From positions 186,001-250,000 of the forward strand of contig QRDG01002503.1 in the NCBI GenBank assembly GCA_012064385.1: a stretch of DNA of 64,000 bases, read 5' to 3'. The position numbers and the translations under genes are program-made. The notes under the pieces were generated by a model, which saw only the letters and a program-made list of their open reading frames with translations, did not search any database and had not been told where the DNA came from. This stretch comes from Puccinellia tenuiflora (Eukaryota > Streptophyta > Magnoliopsida > Poales > Poaceae). Positions 1 through 11,589 of this stretch are shown piece by piece (the first letter of the stretch is position 1; every line of letters starts with the position of its first letter).

Positions 1-994
1 CCATATCTACCTATGCATGGTATTTCCTGCCATTCCAAGTAAATTTGTCATGTGCTATCTTTAAAAAATTCAAAATACTCCTTTTTGTGCCTCTGTTTTT
101 AAGCTCATGAGGGAGCAGTAGAGTGCTAGATATAACTTTTGACGAGGAAGGTCATTTCCCCCCTTTCACCTGGTGTCGATAGATTACGTCTTCACTCGAA
201 TCAACCCGAGAGCAGCTTAAGCAAAATATAAATATAACTCACCATTCTCCTCCGCGCAATGAAAATCTGAGAAATCAGCTCTAAACATTGGACAGTGCTG
301 AAACCAAGGAGAAAGAGGAGCGTACTCGCTCCTCCAAAAACCAGCTGCTCTCACAAGTCTAAAAAGCCTTGCTTGTCAAGGGAGACTAGATAGCTTCTCT
401 GTTGTGAAGTCGTTGATGAAAGCATGCATGTCTCAAAATTGTTTTACTTCTATTTCATAAAAATAAAAAGCTCTAGCACATGACTAATCCTTGATTCCCT
501 CTACGAAAGGCCTTTCTTTTAATTTTAATGTTGAGTCAGTTTTCCTTCTCCTTCTATCTTCACCAAAGCAAACATCTAGCATTGACCCTAGGTATCATTG
601 ATCATATTGCATCGTCAGATTAAACATGAATCTTTATATTGACTTTACCGTTGGAAGTTGAAGCTTTTTGCTAAAACTTACATCTTCTTTGTTTTGATTC
701 TCAAACACTTCTGTCATGGAACTATTACCTTTGAGAATTAATCAAGTATTTGGATCACATTGCTTTCATGTCTTTAACGTAGTATTTATGAAAGGTTTTG
801 CTGGAATGATTCAACTTGGTTAGTCATTGCTTTCTTGCTATCAACTGTAGACAATTGTTTTGTATCACTTCATTCACATCCTATGTTTTACATTACTATC
901 TTGATCACGATTGTGTTGGGTGCATGTCTCATCAAAATTTATTTTGTTATCACTTACCTACTCGAGGACGAGTAGGAGTTAAGCTTGGGGATGC
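1..994 (+). other. Non-coding 3' internal region of a family A gypsy-like element
   Basis: This is the part of an LTR element just upstream of its 3' LTR. It is recognised by homology within the window: 3785-4197 repeats it with a large deletion, and 34449-35430 repeats it on the other strand. All end in a purine-rich tract (AAGCTTGGGGATG) directly before an LTR head. About 110-530 also recurs near 11590-12005 in another element. I see no believable reading frame. The rest of the element lies left of the window. Confidence 0.75.
315..334 (+). other. Short conserved stem-loop in the element 3' region
   Basis: GAGGAGCG and CGCTCCTC flank a TACT loop, giving an 8-base-pair perfect stem. Equivalent stem-loops occur at 11792-11813 and, on the minus strand, 35108-35129. 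It may be a cis-acting RNA element or only a conserved piece of a decayed reading frame. Confidence 0.5.
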
Positions 995-2009
995 TGATAC
1001 GTGTCAAACGTATCTATAATTTTTGATTGATCCATGGTAGTTTTGTGATGTTGTCACATGTTTCTACTATCATATTACATCATTTTTATGCATTTTGATG
1101 GACTAACCTATTGACAAGATGCCTAGTGCCAGTTTCCTATTTTTGCTGTTTTTGTATTTCAGAAAATTTACTTCTGTAAATATTCTCGGAACTGGACGAA
1201 AATTTACGGAGAATTTTTACTCGACGGAAGACACCAGGACACCAAAGGAGAGCCTGGGGGCCACCCACAGGCCGGGGGCGCCCCCTGGCGCGGCCCCAGG
1301 GCCACCCGCAGGTAGGACCCGCCCCTGCCCGTGGGGCATCCCCTCGTGCCCCTCCGATGCCTATAAACTCCCATTAAACCTAAAAACGTCGAGGCGGCCA
1401 TTATTTTCTAGAGAAGTCACCCCGACGCGCCGTCATCGCAAACCCTAGTTCGGGGTGAATCTGAAGCAGATCCCGGCACCCTGTCGGAGGGGAGATCAAT
1501 CCCGGAGGGCTCTTCATCGCCATGCCTTCCTTTGGGATGATTTGTGAGTAGTTCCACCTTGGACCATGGGTCCATGGCAGTAGCTAGTTGGTAGTCTCTC
1601 TCTCTCTTGTGCCCCATGTCTTATGATCTTGTGAGCTGCCTAACATGATCAAGATCGATTATTGTAATGCTATGTGATGTGTTTGCTGGGATCCGATGGA
1701 TTATAAAGTTATGATCAGATTGTGCATGATTATTATATGTTGATTTATGTTCTTGCATGCTCTCCGATGTGCGTAGTTACTTTGGCCAAGTGATTGTGTG
1801 TATCTCCAAGAGGGAGTATTTATGCTAGATAATGGGTTCATGCCCCCTTTTGTTCCTAGGCACGATTGACAGAAACGTCTAAGGTCAAGGGTGTGCTGTT
1901 GCTACTAAGGGTAAAACTCCACTAGTGAACCCATGGCCCCCGGTCCATCTTTTTACATTGATTGCAATCTTTATTCATCACTTTTCATCATCATTACTCC
2001 ACTGGTCCA
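995..2009 (+). repeat. Gypsy-type LTR, 3'-truncated (LTR 1)
   Basis: The LTR starts TGATACGTGTC directly after a polypurine tract (979-994). It contains a GC-rich segment, a TATA box at 1361-1368, AAACCCTAG and a CT repeat near 1597-1610. It aligns by eye with the LTR at 4198 over about 1 kb, but lacks about 280 bases present there (5119-5405) and stops at the point matching about 5510. It is followed directly by another LTR head, so the 3' end was lost by deletion or recombination. Short frames inside it, such as 1119-1448, are leader sequence and not genes. Confidence 0.8.
1361..1368 (+). promoter_or_regulatory. TATA box of LTR 1
   Basis: CTATAAAC lies downstream of the GC-rich segment, at the same place as in LTR 2 (4564-4571). 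It would drive plus-strand transcription of the element. Confidence 0.55.
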
Positions 2010-2096
2010 TGATACGTCTCAAACGTATCTATAATTTTTGAGTGATCCATGCTAGTTTTGTGATATTGTCACATGTTTTTACTGTCATTTATATTA
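2010..2096 (+). repeat. Fragment of an LTR head (about 87 bases)
   Basis: It begins TGATACGTCTC and matches the first bases of the LTR at 4198 until about 2096, where the match is cut by unrelated sequence. It abuts the broken end of LTR 1 with no polypurine tract between, so it arose by recombination or insertion and not by normal element structure. Confidence 0.7.
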
Positions 2097-2904
2097 CTAG
2101 TTAGTGTGCACGTGCAACGCACGATATTCTTTGCTATCAGTTAACAATTATTTGCCGCATGGTTCATCATGCTCCTATGTGTCCATAGAGTGAATGATAT
2201 ACATTTTCCAATATAAGCCTCAACAAAACAAAAACTATTATTGAAAAGATCTTTTTCTAAATTCCAAACCGTACAAACATGTATACCCACTTGATGATCA
2301 ATTCGTATTGAGCCCAAGCAGTTCCATAACTTCTTTCAAATAAAGTGCTCATCCACCATTTTACATCATGCTCGTATGTGTCCATAGAGTGAGTGTCACA
2401 ATTATATACATTTTCTCAACTAAACAAAAACTATTATTGAAAAAATCTTTTGCTAAATTTTAAAGCCGTACAAACATGCATACCCATTTGCTGATCAGTT
2501 GGTATTGAGCCCAAGCAGCTCCATAACTTTTTTAATATAAAATGCTCACCCACCATTTTACATGAATAGACCGATAATTTCACATTTCAAAATCATTATG
2601 AAAAATGGGAAAAAGCAAATGATCTTTGATATGATCGTGTAAACTGCATATATAGGTTTATGGAGAATGAAGTTTGTGTCAAGATGTGTTGAGGAGGTAA
2701 ATGACGATTACATACGTACTCTTTGTATGATATCACTCCACGTAAACTCAAGGCACGTTTTCCTGATATGTTGGATGCGTGCACCGAAAAAACCACATCT
2801 ATAGTTTAGTGATCCCATCGACATCTTGACTCCATTAAAATCTTGTCTCCTTGAAGAGAGAACATACATGCCTTTAACTTGGTTCAGCATGTATTTGGTA
2901 CAAC
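2097..2904. mobile_element. Unclassified AT-rich insertion between LTR fragments
   Basis: This stretch interrupts the LTR fragment and ends near 2904, where family A internal sequence resumes. It opens with a motif around GTGCACGTGCAACGCACG, a type of end common in grass class II elements and some Helitrons (recalled, not searched). I could not find a matching inverted terminus or a target duplication. It contains a two-copy repeat of 199 bases. No coding capacity is visible. Confidence 0.4.
2165..2562. repeat. Two tandem copies of a 199-base unit
   Basis: Copies run 2165-2363 and 2364-2562. Shared blocks include TCCATAGAGTGA, AACAAAAACTATTATTGAAA and TTGAGCCCAAGCAG. The copies differ by small substitutions and indels, so the duplication is not recent. 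Confidence 0.75.
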
Positions 2905-4197
2905 TATCAAGAGTCAAAGCTTGGGGATGCCCAAGGCATCCCCTCATCTTCATCGACTATCATAAGGTCGTCTTCGTTGAGGGCATCCCCTCATCTTCAT
3001 CGACTATCATAAGGTCGTCTTCGTTGAACTTCGTTTTTATCACTTTACATATTATGCGCTATGCTTGGAGCGTCTTTTTACTTTTAGTTTTGCTTGTTTT
3101 TTTTTGCTAGTCATATCTTTGTTGGATCCTAGCTTTATTTGTGTGGGAGAGAGACACGCTCCGCTTTTTCGTTTGAATACTCGTTTGCTTCGCTTATATC
3201 TTTTTGAGTATTCTTAGCTACTGTCTGTTTTCTAGTAAGCTCTCGCTTTTAGCTTTTATCTTGTTTAGAGCTGCTAGTTGTTAAGTTAAACTCTCTTGTT
3301 CTTCACTTATACTTGTTGGAGAGTTGTTGTTCAAAAATTGCTTGAATTGTCAATGCGACAAAATGCTGTTTGTGTGATGATAGAATAAAATGAAAAGCCT
3401 GCATAGCTTTGTAGATCATGGTGTGGATACTTGATGCTTCTCAATTGTTTTGAGATGTTAAGTTGAATGCTTAAACTTGCTGGTTATTTGAGTGGAATTG
3501 ATTAGTAAAGAAATATGGTTGAAAGCTTGAAATTGTGTGGTTTTTCACAGTTGTTAATTCATAGTGCTAATCTTTCCATCAAAAGAATTGTTTGGTCAAC
3601 AAGGGAGACGGTGTAGAGTTTTTATGGTTATGACCGGTAAATGTCTTATGTTGTTCTGTTACCGGTTATTGTTAGATGTTTGCTTCAAACACCTTTTTTT
3701 TGCTAAGCCTAAAAATTCGTACTGAGTGTATGGTTCACTCGTGCATCCAATACCCAAAGCCAAACTTTCTTGCCAGCTGAGTCCACCATATCTACCTATG
3801 CATGGTATTTCCTACCATTCCAAGTAAATTTGTCATGTGCTACCTTTAAAAATTCAAAATACTTCTTCTTTGTGCCTCTGTTTTTAAGCTCATGAGGGAG
3901 CAGTAGAGAGCTAGATATAACTTGTGACAAGCGAGGTCATTTCTCCCCTTTCACTTGATCACATTGTTTTCATGTCTTTGACATACTATTTATGAAAGGT
4001 TTTGTTTGGATGATTCAACTTGTTTATTCATTGCTTTCTTGCTATCAATTATAGACAATTGTTTTATATCTCTTCATTCACATCCTTTGATTTGCATCAC
4101 TATCTTGATCAAGAATGAGTTGGTCGCATGTCTCATCAAAAATTATTTGTTATCACTTACCTACTCGAGGACAAGTAGGAGTTAAGCTTGGGGATGC
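2905..4197 (+). other. 3' internal region of a second family A element
   Basis: This non-coding stretch corresponds to the minus-strand copy at 34449-36280. It ends in ACTCGAGGACAAGTAGGAG and the tract AAGCTTGGGGATGC just before the LTR at 4198. Relative to 1-994 it lacks about 570 bases, the junction lying near 3957. No open frame of significance. Confidence 0.7.
2935..3028 (+). repeat. Perfect or near-perfect 47-base tandem duplication
   Basis: GGCATCCCCTCATCTTCATC and the following 27 bases occur at 2935-2981 and again at 2982-3028. The related minus-strand copy near 36190-36260 has one unit, so this is a local duplication. Confidence 0.85.
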
Positions 4198-5791
4198 TGA
4201 TACGTCTCAAACGTATCTATAATTTTTTAGTGATCCATGCTAGTTTTGTGATATTGTCACATGTTTTAACTGTCATTTTATATCATTTTATGCATTTTGT
4301 CGGACTAACCTATTGACAAGATGCCAAGTGCCAGTTCCCTGTTTTTGCTGTCTTTTTGTTTCAGAAATTTACTTCTGGAAATATTCTCGGAATTGGACGA
4401 AAATTTACGAGGAATTTTTATTTGCGACGACGAAGTACCAGTCCGAAGGAGAGCCGGAGGGGAGGCCCACAGGGCAGAGGTGCCCCCCTGCCGCGGCCTG
4501 GGGGTCACCCGCGGGTGGGGCCCGCCCCTGCCCGTGGGACCTCGCCTCGATGCCCTCGGACGCCTATAAATTGCCTTTTACCCTAAAAACGTCGAGGTGG
4601 CGATTATTTTCCAGAAACTCGACCCCGGCGCGCCGTCACCGAAAACCCTAGTTCGGTGTCCAATCTGAAGCTGATCCCGGCACTCTGCCGGAGGGGAGAT
4701 CGATCCCGGAGGGCTCTTCATCGTCATGCCTTCCTCCGGGATGATTTTTGAGTAGACTCACCTTGGACTATGGGTCCATGGCAGTAGCTAGTTGGTAGTC
4801 TCTCTCTCTTGTGCTTCATGTCTTATGATCTTGTGAGCTGCCTAACATGATCAAGATCGATTATTGTAATGCTATGTGACGTGTTTGCTGGGATCCGATG
4901 GATTATGAAGTTATGTTCAGATTGTGAATGATTGTTATATTAGTAATTTATGTTCTTGCATAAACTCCGATGTGCTTAGTTACTTTGGCCAAGTGATTGT
5001 GTGTATCTCCAAGAGAGGGTATTTATGCTAGATAGTGGGTTCATGCCCCCTTTTGTTCCTGGGCACGAGTGACAGAAACATCTAAGGGTGAGGGTGTGCT
5101 GTTGCTACTAAGGGTAAAACAGTTGTGTTAATGTCTATTTTGATATTAGTATTGCTTACTTCATGCACTTTACTTAATGCAATTGTCTGTTGCTTGCAAC
5201 TTAATACCGTTGGGTGACAGGCTGGATAGCGATCCCACGGTGGACTTTTTAGACAAAGACGCAGTTGGACTCAACGGTCTTTGCTCCTTGTCGTGATGCC
5301 TCCATAAATATTATCATGTCCTTTTTGTCATAGCTAAATTGGGTTTGTGTCATGATCTTTTCAATTGCCTAGCTGTAATTCGTTCACCCATCACATGCAT
5401 ATTTTATTTACTTGTGAGACTCCACTAGTGAACCCATGGCCCCCAGTCCATCTTTTTTACATTGTTTACAACCTCATTTACTTGCTTTTAATCATCATTA
5501 CTCCTCTGGTCACTTTTCATATTTCATCATGCAATTAACCGCTTTGTTTTCTGTGAGACCGAAATGAATGACAACCTTTCCGCCGTTGGGGGCAAAGTAT
5601 TTTGGTTGAGTGTGTGCAGGTCCACGTCTGCTGAAGGTCAAGCGCCAGAGATCTTCAACATTAGCCTCGTTGTTGATTTCAAAGTCCTACTAGTTCAATA
5701 AACCTTGGTTCGTTAAATGAGGGAAAACTGCTACTAGCTGCAATTACGCCTTCGCTTGGGGCACCACCCAACTTATTTTAATATAGCAGCA
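4198..5791 (+). repeat. Gypsy-type LTR (LTR 2), 3' boundary uncertain
   Basis: It starts TGATACGTCTC after a polypurine tract, so it is a 3' LTR. A TATA box lies at 4564-4571 and a GC-rich zone at 4440-4560. The 3' half contains a segment ending GGGGGCAAAGTATTTTGGTT (to about 5610) and a GATAAACCTTGG-like motif near 5697, typical of the end region of this LTR group. I place the end near 5791, where a second copy of the 5510-5610 segment begins. No primer-binding site follows, so the downstream gag does not belong to a normal 5' LTR junction here. Confidence 0.65.
4564..4571 (+). promoter_or_regulatory. TATA box of LTR 2
   Basis: CTATAAAT lies at the position equivalent to the TATA box of LTR 1, downstream of the GC-rich zone. 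Confidence 0.55.
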
Positions 5792-5905
5792 GTCCATTTT
5801 CATATTTCATCTATTTCATTGTACAATTAACCGCTTTGTTTTCTGCGAGACCGGAAAGACTGACAACCTTTCCGCCGTTGGGGGCAAAGTATTTTGGTTG
5901 ATTGT
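5792..5905 (+). repeat. Second copy of an LTR end segment
   Basis: About 100 bases (AATTAACCGCTTTGTTTTCT through GGCAAAGTATTTTGGTTGA) repeat LTR 2 sequence at about 5509-5615. The copy leads straight into the gag leader, so it may be what remains of the 5' LTR of the gag-bearing element after a fusion deletion. Confidence 0.55.
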
Positions 5906-5947
5906 GCACCTGGGAGTTTTTCTGTCTGCTGTAATTTATTCTTCATC

Positions 5948-8601
5948 ATGAAGGGTAGGCGTGATCCTAAGTTTCTGATACTACCATCCACCACAAGGAA
6001 AGGTACTGCTCTGAACTCTAAAGCTACTCTTGATTCACCTACTGTTTTAAATCGACTTGTTACACCACCTGCAAACACTGGTCCTACTGTTGATGCGTCA
6101 CTGTCTGAGTCTGCTACTATTTCTGATGATATGCTTCTATTATGCTTGGTGATTCTGGTTCTTTAGGTCCTTTTCTGCATACTCTTATTGCTAATGCTGA
6201 GAAAATTACAAATCTTGATGAAAGGCTTATTACACATGCTAGCTCTCCTGAATTATACAATTATGAGAGTAGGTATCCTGATGATTCTTATACTAATGTT
6301 AATGATGAATTTATTAGATAATATATGAATTGTGAAGCTTCAAGAGATCCTGATGCTTTGAGGAAATTGCTTGAAAAACATGCCGTTAAAAATCATTTTA
6401 CACCTGATCCTGAATTTGCTACTTCTCCTATATGCATCAAAGATGATGATTTTGATTTCTCTGTTGATCTCTCACTTATATAAAATGTTGAATCTGATCC
6501 TTTTTGTGGAACTGAGAATGATGATGCTATAGAACACATGAATAAATTAGCTTCGCTTAGCTTACTTTTTTCTGATGACAAGAAGATACAGTGTTACTAT
6601 TTAGTAAAGTTGTTTCCTTTTTCATTAAAGGGTGATGCTAAAGTGTGGTATAATGCTTTACCTTATGGTTCCATTAAAAGTCCTCATGAATTGCCTGATG
6701 TTTTCTTTGCAAAATATTTTCCCGCTCACATGCAGCATGAGGCGTTGCAGAGAATTTTCAATTTCAGAGAACTGGAGAATGAGCATCTCCCTAAAGCTTG
6801 GGGAAGATTTGGCTCATTACTTAGGGCTCGGCCAGGGCACGATATACCGAAGAATGAACTTCTTCATATATTCTATAATGGACTAACTGATGAATCTAGG
6901 ACATACCTAGATAGCTGTGCTGGTTGTGTTTTCAGGAAAAGGACTGTAGCTGAAGCTGAAGAATTAATGGCTAAGATAGCCCAAAATCATGATGAATGGA
7001 GTGATCCTGAACCTCCTCCTTTACCAACACCGAAGAAAAGGGGAGTGCTTTTCTTAAACACAGAAGACATGCAAGAAGCCAAGAAAACTATCAAGGAGAA
7101 ATGTATTAGAGCTGAAGATGTGAAGAATCTACCTCGAATTGAAACTTTATGTGAGCCTACCACTCACCCACCTATGGTAGAGGTACATTCTCTTTATGAT
7201 TCTACTGTCAATGATATTCCCTATAGCAAGCCTCCTAGTCAGTGTTAGGATGAATTTGTTAACTGTATTGTTAAACAAACTCATTTTAATATGCAAATTC
7301 AAGAACAATTAAATGATAATACTCTGGTTATTAAAAATTTGTATTCTGTATTGGAGAAAACTGCTAATGATGTTAAAGGTCATGTTAAGCATTTTAACAT
7401 GGTTCAAACTCAACTTGAACAAATTACTAAAGTACAAAAAGATTTGCTTGTTGGTATTCCTATACAAAGTAATAAACAAGCTTGTGGTGTTTCAACTAGA
7501 GGTGGTACCACTACTCAAGACCCTTTTTATCATGAAGGACATCCTAAAAGAATTGAACAAGAGTCTCAATTGGCTGAAAATAATATTGCTAGCTCCCCTA
7601 AAAGGAAAAATAAAAAGAAGAAACGCAAAGAATTAGGAGAAACTAGTAATATGGAACTTGATAAAGAACCAGTAGTTAATAATCCTAATGATGTTTCTAT
7701 TTCTGATGCTGAAACTGAAAGTGGTAATGAGCATGAGGATGATATCAATAAACCTAAAGAACAGGAGGAGGAGACTGCACCTCCTGTTGCTAAAAAGCAT
7801 GGTAGGGAAAGAGAGCCATGGGTGCAAAAACCTATGCTTTTTCCATCAAAATCTCATAAAACTAAAGAGGAGGAACACTATAATAAATTCTGTGAATGGA
7901 TGAAGCCTCTCTTTTTGCAAATCCCTTTGACTGATGCTATTAAATTACCTCCTTATTCAAAATATATGAAAGATATTGTTTCTAATAAGAGAAAAATTCC
8001 TAATGAAGAGATTTCTACTATGCTTGCTAATTATTCTTTCAAGGGCAAGATCCCTAAAAAGCTTGGTGATCCAGGTATACCCACTATTCCTTGCTCCATT
8101 AAAAATAATTATGTTAGAGCTGCTTTATGTGATCTTGGTGCAGGGGTTAGTGTTATGCATTTCTCTCTTTATGAGAGACTTTTATTAGACAAGCTTATTC
8201 CTACTGATATTTCTCTACAAATGGCTGATAAATCTACTCCTGTGCCTATTGGTATTTGTGAGGATGTTCCTGTTAAAGTTGCTAATTGTTTAATCCTACC
8301 TGATTTGGTGGTATTGGAAATGCCTGAAGATGATAATATGTCTATTATTTTTGGAAGACCTTTTCTTAATACAGTAGGGGCTGTTATTGATTGCAATAAA
8401 GGAAAAGTTATTTTTAATGTTGATGATAAAGAGCACATGGTATATTTCCCAAAGAAGATTAATACTAAAATTGGTTTGAATTCCATTGAAAATATTGAAG
8501 CCATCAAGGTTGGAGCTATTGATTGTCCTATTCTTATACATCATAGAAAATATGAGACTCTTATGATTGGGACAATTGCTATACAATATGAGGTAACATA
8601 A
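5948..8601 (+). pseudogene. Decayed gag-protease gene of a gypsy-type element
   Basis: The gene encoded the capsid protein and aspartic protease of a Ty3/gypsy-type element; no reverse transcriptase follows. The start ATG is 5948. The first frame runs to about 6140, then a frameshift moves it to the frame used up to 8601. That frame is broken by stops at 6319, 6481 and 7246, the last at a probable Trp codon. The segment 6538-7248 holds a Retrotrans_gag-like region (KVWYNALPYGSI, HEALQRIFNFRELE, RARPGHDIPKNELLHIFYNG). The 436-residue segment 7291-8601 has a Lys-rich stretch at residues 101-115, an acidic linker, and a retroviral-type protease region with DLGAG at 281-285 and FGRPFL at 354-359. 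A zinc knuckle is not visible. This gag type is common in grass elements that lack pol. Identity of the family is recalled, not searched. Confidence 0.85.
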
Positions 8602-9357
8602 TTGTCATTTGGAAATTGAATTCTTTATGTCAAATAAATTTGGTGTGGTAGCAAGACTTGATCAACCTTGCTAACAAATCAATTTTAGCAACATATAGAC
8701 TTTAATAACCATTAGTTTTTCATCTGTTAATTATCTTTTACTTTTCTGTAATTTTTTATTCCTTGCTTAGTCATCCCTTTTAAATATCAATATCCTATTT
8801 TATTAGCTTATTTTAATCTCATTAAAGTTCTTCGGGAAAAGTTGTCGAAAAATTCCAGAAAAATTCCACAATTTTTATTTTTTTCAAAAGAGCCACAGTA
8901 GTGGCTGGGGCTGACCTGGGGGACCCCCCAGGGGCAGAGGCGGGTCCCACCCACGGGTGAGGACCAGGCCGCGGCCAAGGGCCGCCTCTGCCCTATGAAG
9001 GGCCCCACCAGGTGAGCTTCCTTCCACACTCTCTCTCTCTCACTCGATAAAAATACTCCCCCATTGTTCAAATCCGAGTTCTTGCTCTTGGGTGCTAGGA
9101 TTTTCGATCTCTTTGTTCATCCCATCAATCTTGTTGATATTTGGTGCAAATCCTCTCCGGTATGTGACTCCTTCACCCCTCCAATTGGAATCTTGAATGG
9201 ATTTGTGTAAGTTGAGTATTTTGCTACTATATGTGACCTTTGATATGAACTTGCATGCTTGATTTGCAACTTGTTAGATGGTTTTGATGCATGGATTAGT
9301 TGGTATTAAGTTATGAGAGTAGTTTAATGCACTTCATATATTTTATTTTCAAGTTTT
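8602..9357 (+). other. Non-coding spacer between two element reading frames
   Basis: The spacer is AT-rich except for a GC-rich patch at 8900-9010 (ACCCCCCAGGGG and related runs) that resembles the leader zones of the LTRs in this window, followed by a CT repeat at about 9029-9042. It could be a remnant of a leader or intron for the next frame. No gene seen. Confidence 0.5.
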
Positions 9358-10421
9358 ATGAGGTTTGTTGAAAATTTTCAAAAAAGGAAGAATATGCCTA
9401 AGTTCAGTTTAGGTGGGATTTTTAAGAAGAAGGAGCCCTTATCTCGTCGAGAAATGAGAAGTTCAACTTCTAACGCACCAATGAGGCCCTCATACAATGA
9501 AGATTTGGAGCCACTTGGTGTTATTGTGCTTGCCCGAGAGACAGACGTGCGTTCATCGGTATACCCATGTTATGAATTTCTACAAGCCGCAGGTATACAC
9601 GATGAATTTACTAGTCTCGTTACTAATGCATGTTTGACGAATATTGTATTAGTGGAGAGGCCCCAATATCTTAAGCTCACTATAATATCTTTGTGCAAAG
9701 CTTTTATTTCATTGATTATAAATATCACCCAAGTGTGGAATTCATGTTATATGAACAACATTGGAGAATGCCTTTGTCTGAGTTTTGCAGTGCTTTGGGT
9801 GTGAGGAACACGGGGCTCACAGGCAAGATGAACACGCAGCCCCAGTACCTCAAGGAGCTCTATGCCGGAATCTGTAATGAAGATTGGAGGGACTCTACGC
9901 GTGCAAAATTTGGGAGCATTCCGTTTCCAGCTGTGAGGTATTTGGCCTATGTCATTGCTCGTTGTATCCTTCCCCGGGATAACACGAGTAACATGTCTAG
10001 TCCTGATCTTGCTATTCTTGCCGCCGCAATTAATCATGATGAGACCTATAACATTGGTGCTCTTATTGCTCGTCGGCTTAGCACTAATAAAGTTAAAGGA
10101 ACTATTTATGGAGGTATTATTGCCTCAATCATGCTTACTACTGCCATGCTTCCTCCTAGAGAGGATGATTTAGAGTTAGACTTTATTAGGCTTGATCTTG
10201 CTGCAATGAAATATCATCACTTTGTCACTTATGATTTAACTTTGGAGAACTTGCAGTATAGATTGTTATTTGGTTTTGATTTGGATAACCCTCGCTTTGT
10301 GAGATTGCCTGCTCCGGTTTTGTTTAATACTGTTGCTAGGGACGGATACTCGATTCCTGAGGAGAAGCCCGAGGAGGAGCCACAGGACTTGCAGTGGCAG
10401 CCACAGCCGGGCGCCAACTAG
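9358..10421 (+). pseudogene. Second reading frame of a gypsy-type element, frameshifted
   Basis: The first segment (9358 to about 9688) and the second (about 9690 to 10421) lie in different frames, joined by a small indel near 9688-9690, so the gene is broken. It begins with a basic stretch (KKEPLSRREMRS) followed by YPCYEFLQAAG. The second part contains YKYHPSVEFMLYEQHWRMPL, GSIPFPAVRYLAYVIARCIL and an acidic Glu/Pro-rich tail. I know this type only as an uncharacterised protein of grass gypsy elements, loosely like the first frame of Athila-type elements; no enzymatic motif is visible. It ends 2 kb before the 3' LTR at 12469, and is probably part of the same element. Function unknown. Confidence 0.7.
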
Positions 10422-11589
10422 GGCGTGCCGCCACCGTGGTAGATGGGTCCCACTTAGGCCAAAAGCCTAAGCTTGGGGGACTACGTATCTCTCACCGACA
10501 TCTTTTTATTTCATTCACTCAATTATTATATGTCGGTTTGTTCGTCATTCCTTTGTAAATTCATTAGTTTGCTTTTTGCTTTCTTTTTGTTCTTTTCATT
10601 TTGCTCAGTTGCTTTCGTTCTCTTTTTGTTTACTATTTGAGAACCCAAAAAGATTTTCTCTTTGTTTGCTTTTCTTTCTTATAATTAAAAAGACCAAAAA
10701 TATTTTCTTTTATTTCTTATTCAGTCGTTCTTTCTTTCACTTTAAGTTGTTTCCTTTCCAAAATTGAAAACAACAAAAAGATTTCTCTTTTAGTTTTTGC
10801 ATTTTCCCTCTTCACTATTTGAAAAACACAAAAATATTTTCCCTTCTTCTTTATTTTGTATAATTGTTTTAGAGTTCAACCCGTGTTTGTGACGACACTT
10901 GCACACTTTTATTATTTCTATATCTTTCGTATGTGCAAGTGTCTATGCAATAATGATGATATTTGGCAACACGAATATGATGAGGGAATTTGGTATGAAC
11001 TCTATTTGATTTCATTTTTGTACAGATGTTTATCCTCGTGCTCATGTTTTAGTTTGCTATGATAGAATGTTGCGTAGATGATATTGCTTAGCCCTTATGG
11101 ATTCCTATGCTTAGCCTCAACTTGTTAAGAGTGAGTAATTCTTCATGTAGACATGAGCATGTTTTGCATTGTTTATGACATGGTATGGTGAAGTGAGATC
11201 CTCCTCCAAAAGATTTATTTGGATTGACTTGGCACATCTTCACGCATCTCAAAAGACTAAAAATATAGTCTATTATGCCTTGACGGTTTATTGTGCTTAG
11301 AATTGTAGTATCACTCATATGCTCTATTCATTGATTAATTTTGTCGCAAAGCATGATTATGACAGTAGTGTTCTCGATCGGTCGCTCCCCAGTCTTTTGC
11401 TAGCCTTCACCTTTACTGAGTGGGAACTCTACTCGTGTATCCAATACCCTGAGCCGAAAAGTATTCCATGAGAGTCCACTATATCTTCCTACATGTGGTA
11501 TTTCCTTGCCACTCCAAGTAAATTTGTCATGTGCTACCTTTAAATTATTCAAAATGCTCCTTTTTCTGTCTCTGTTTTTACCTCATGAG

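Noticed and set aside
1119..1448. Plus-strand frame of 109 codons and its counterpart at 4313-4651
   Set aside because: Both lie across the TATA box and GC-rich zone of an LTR and are not conserved as protein between the two copies.
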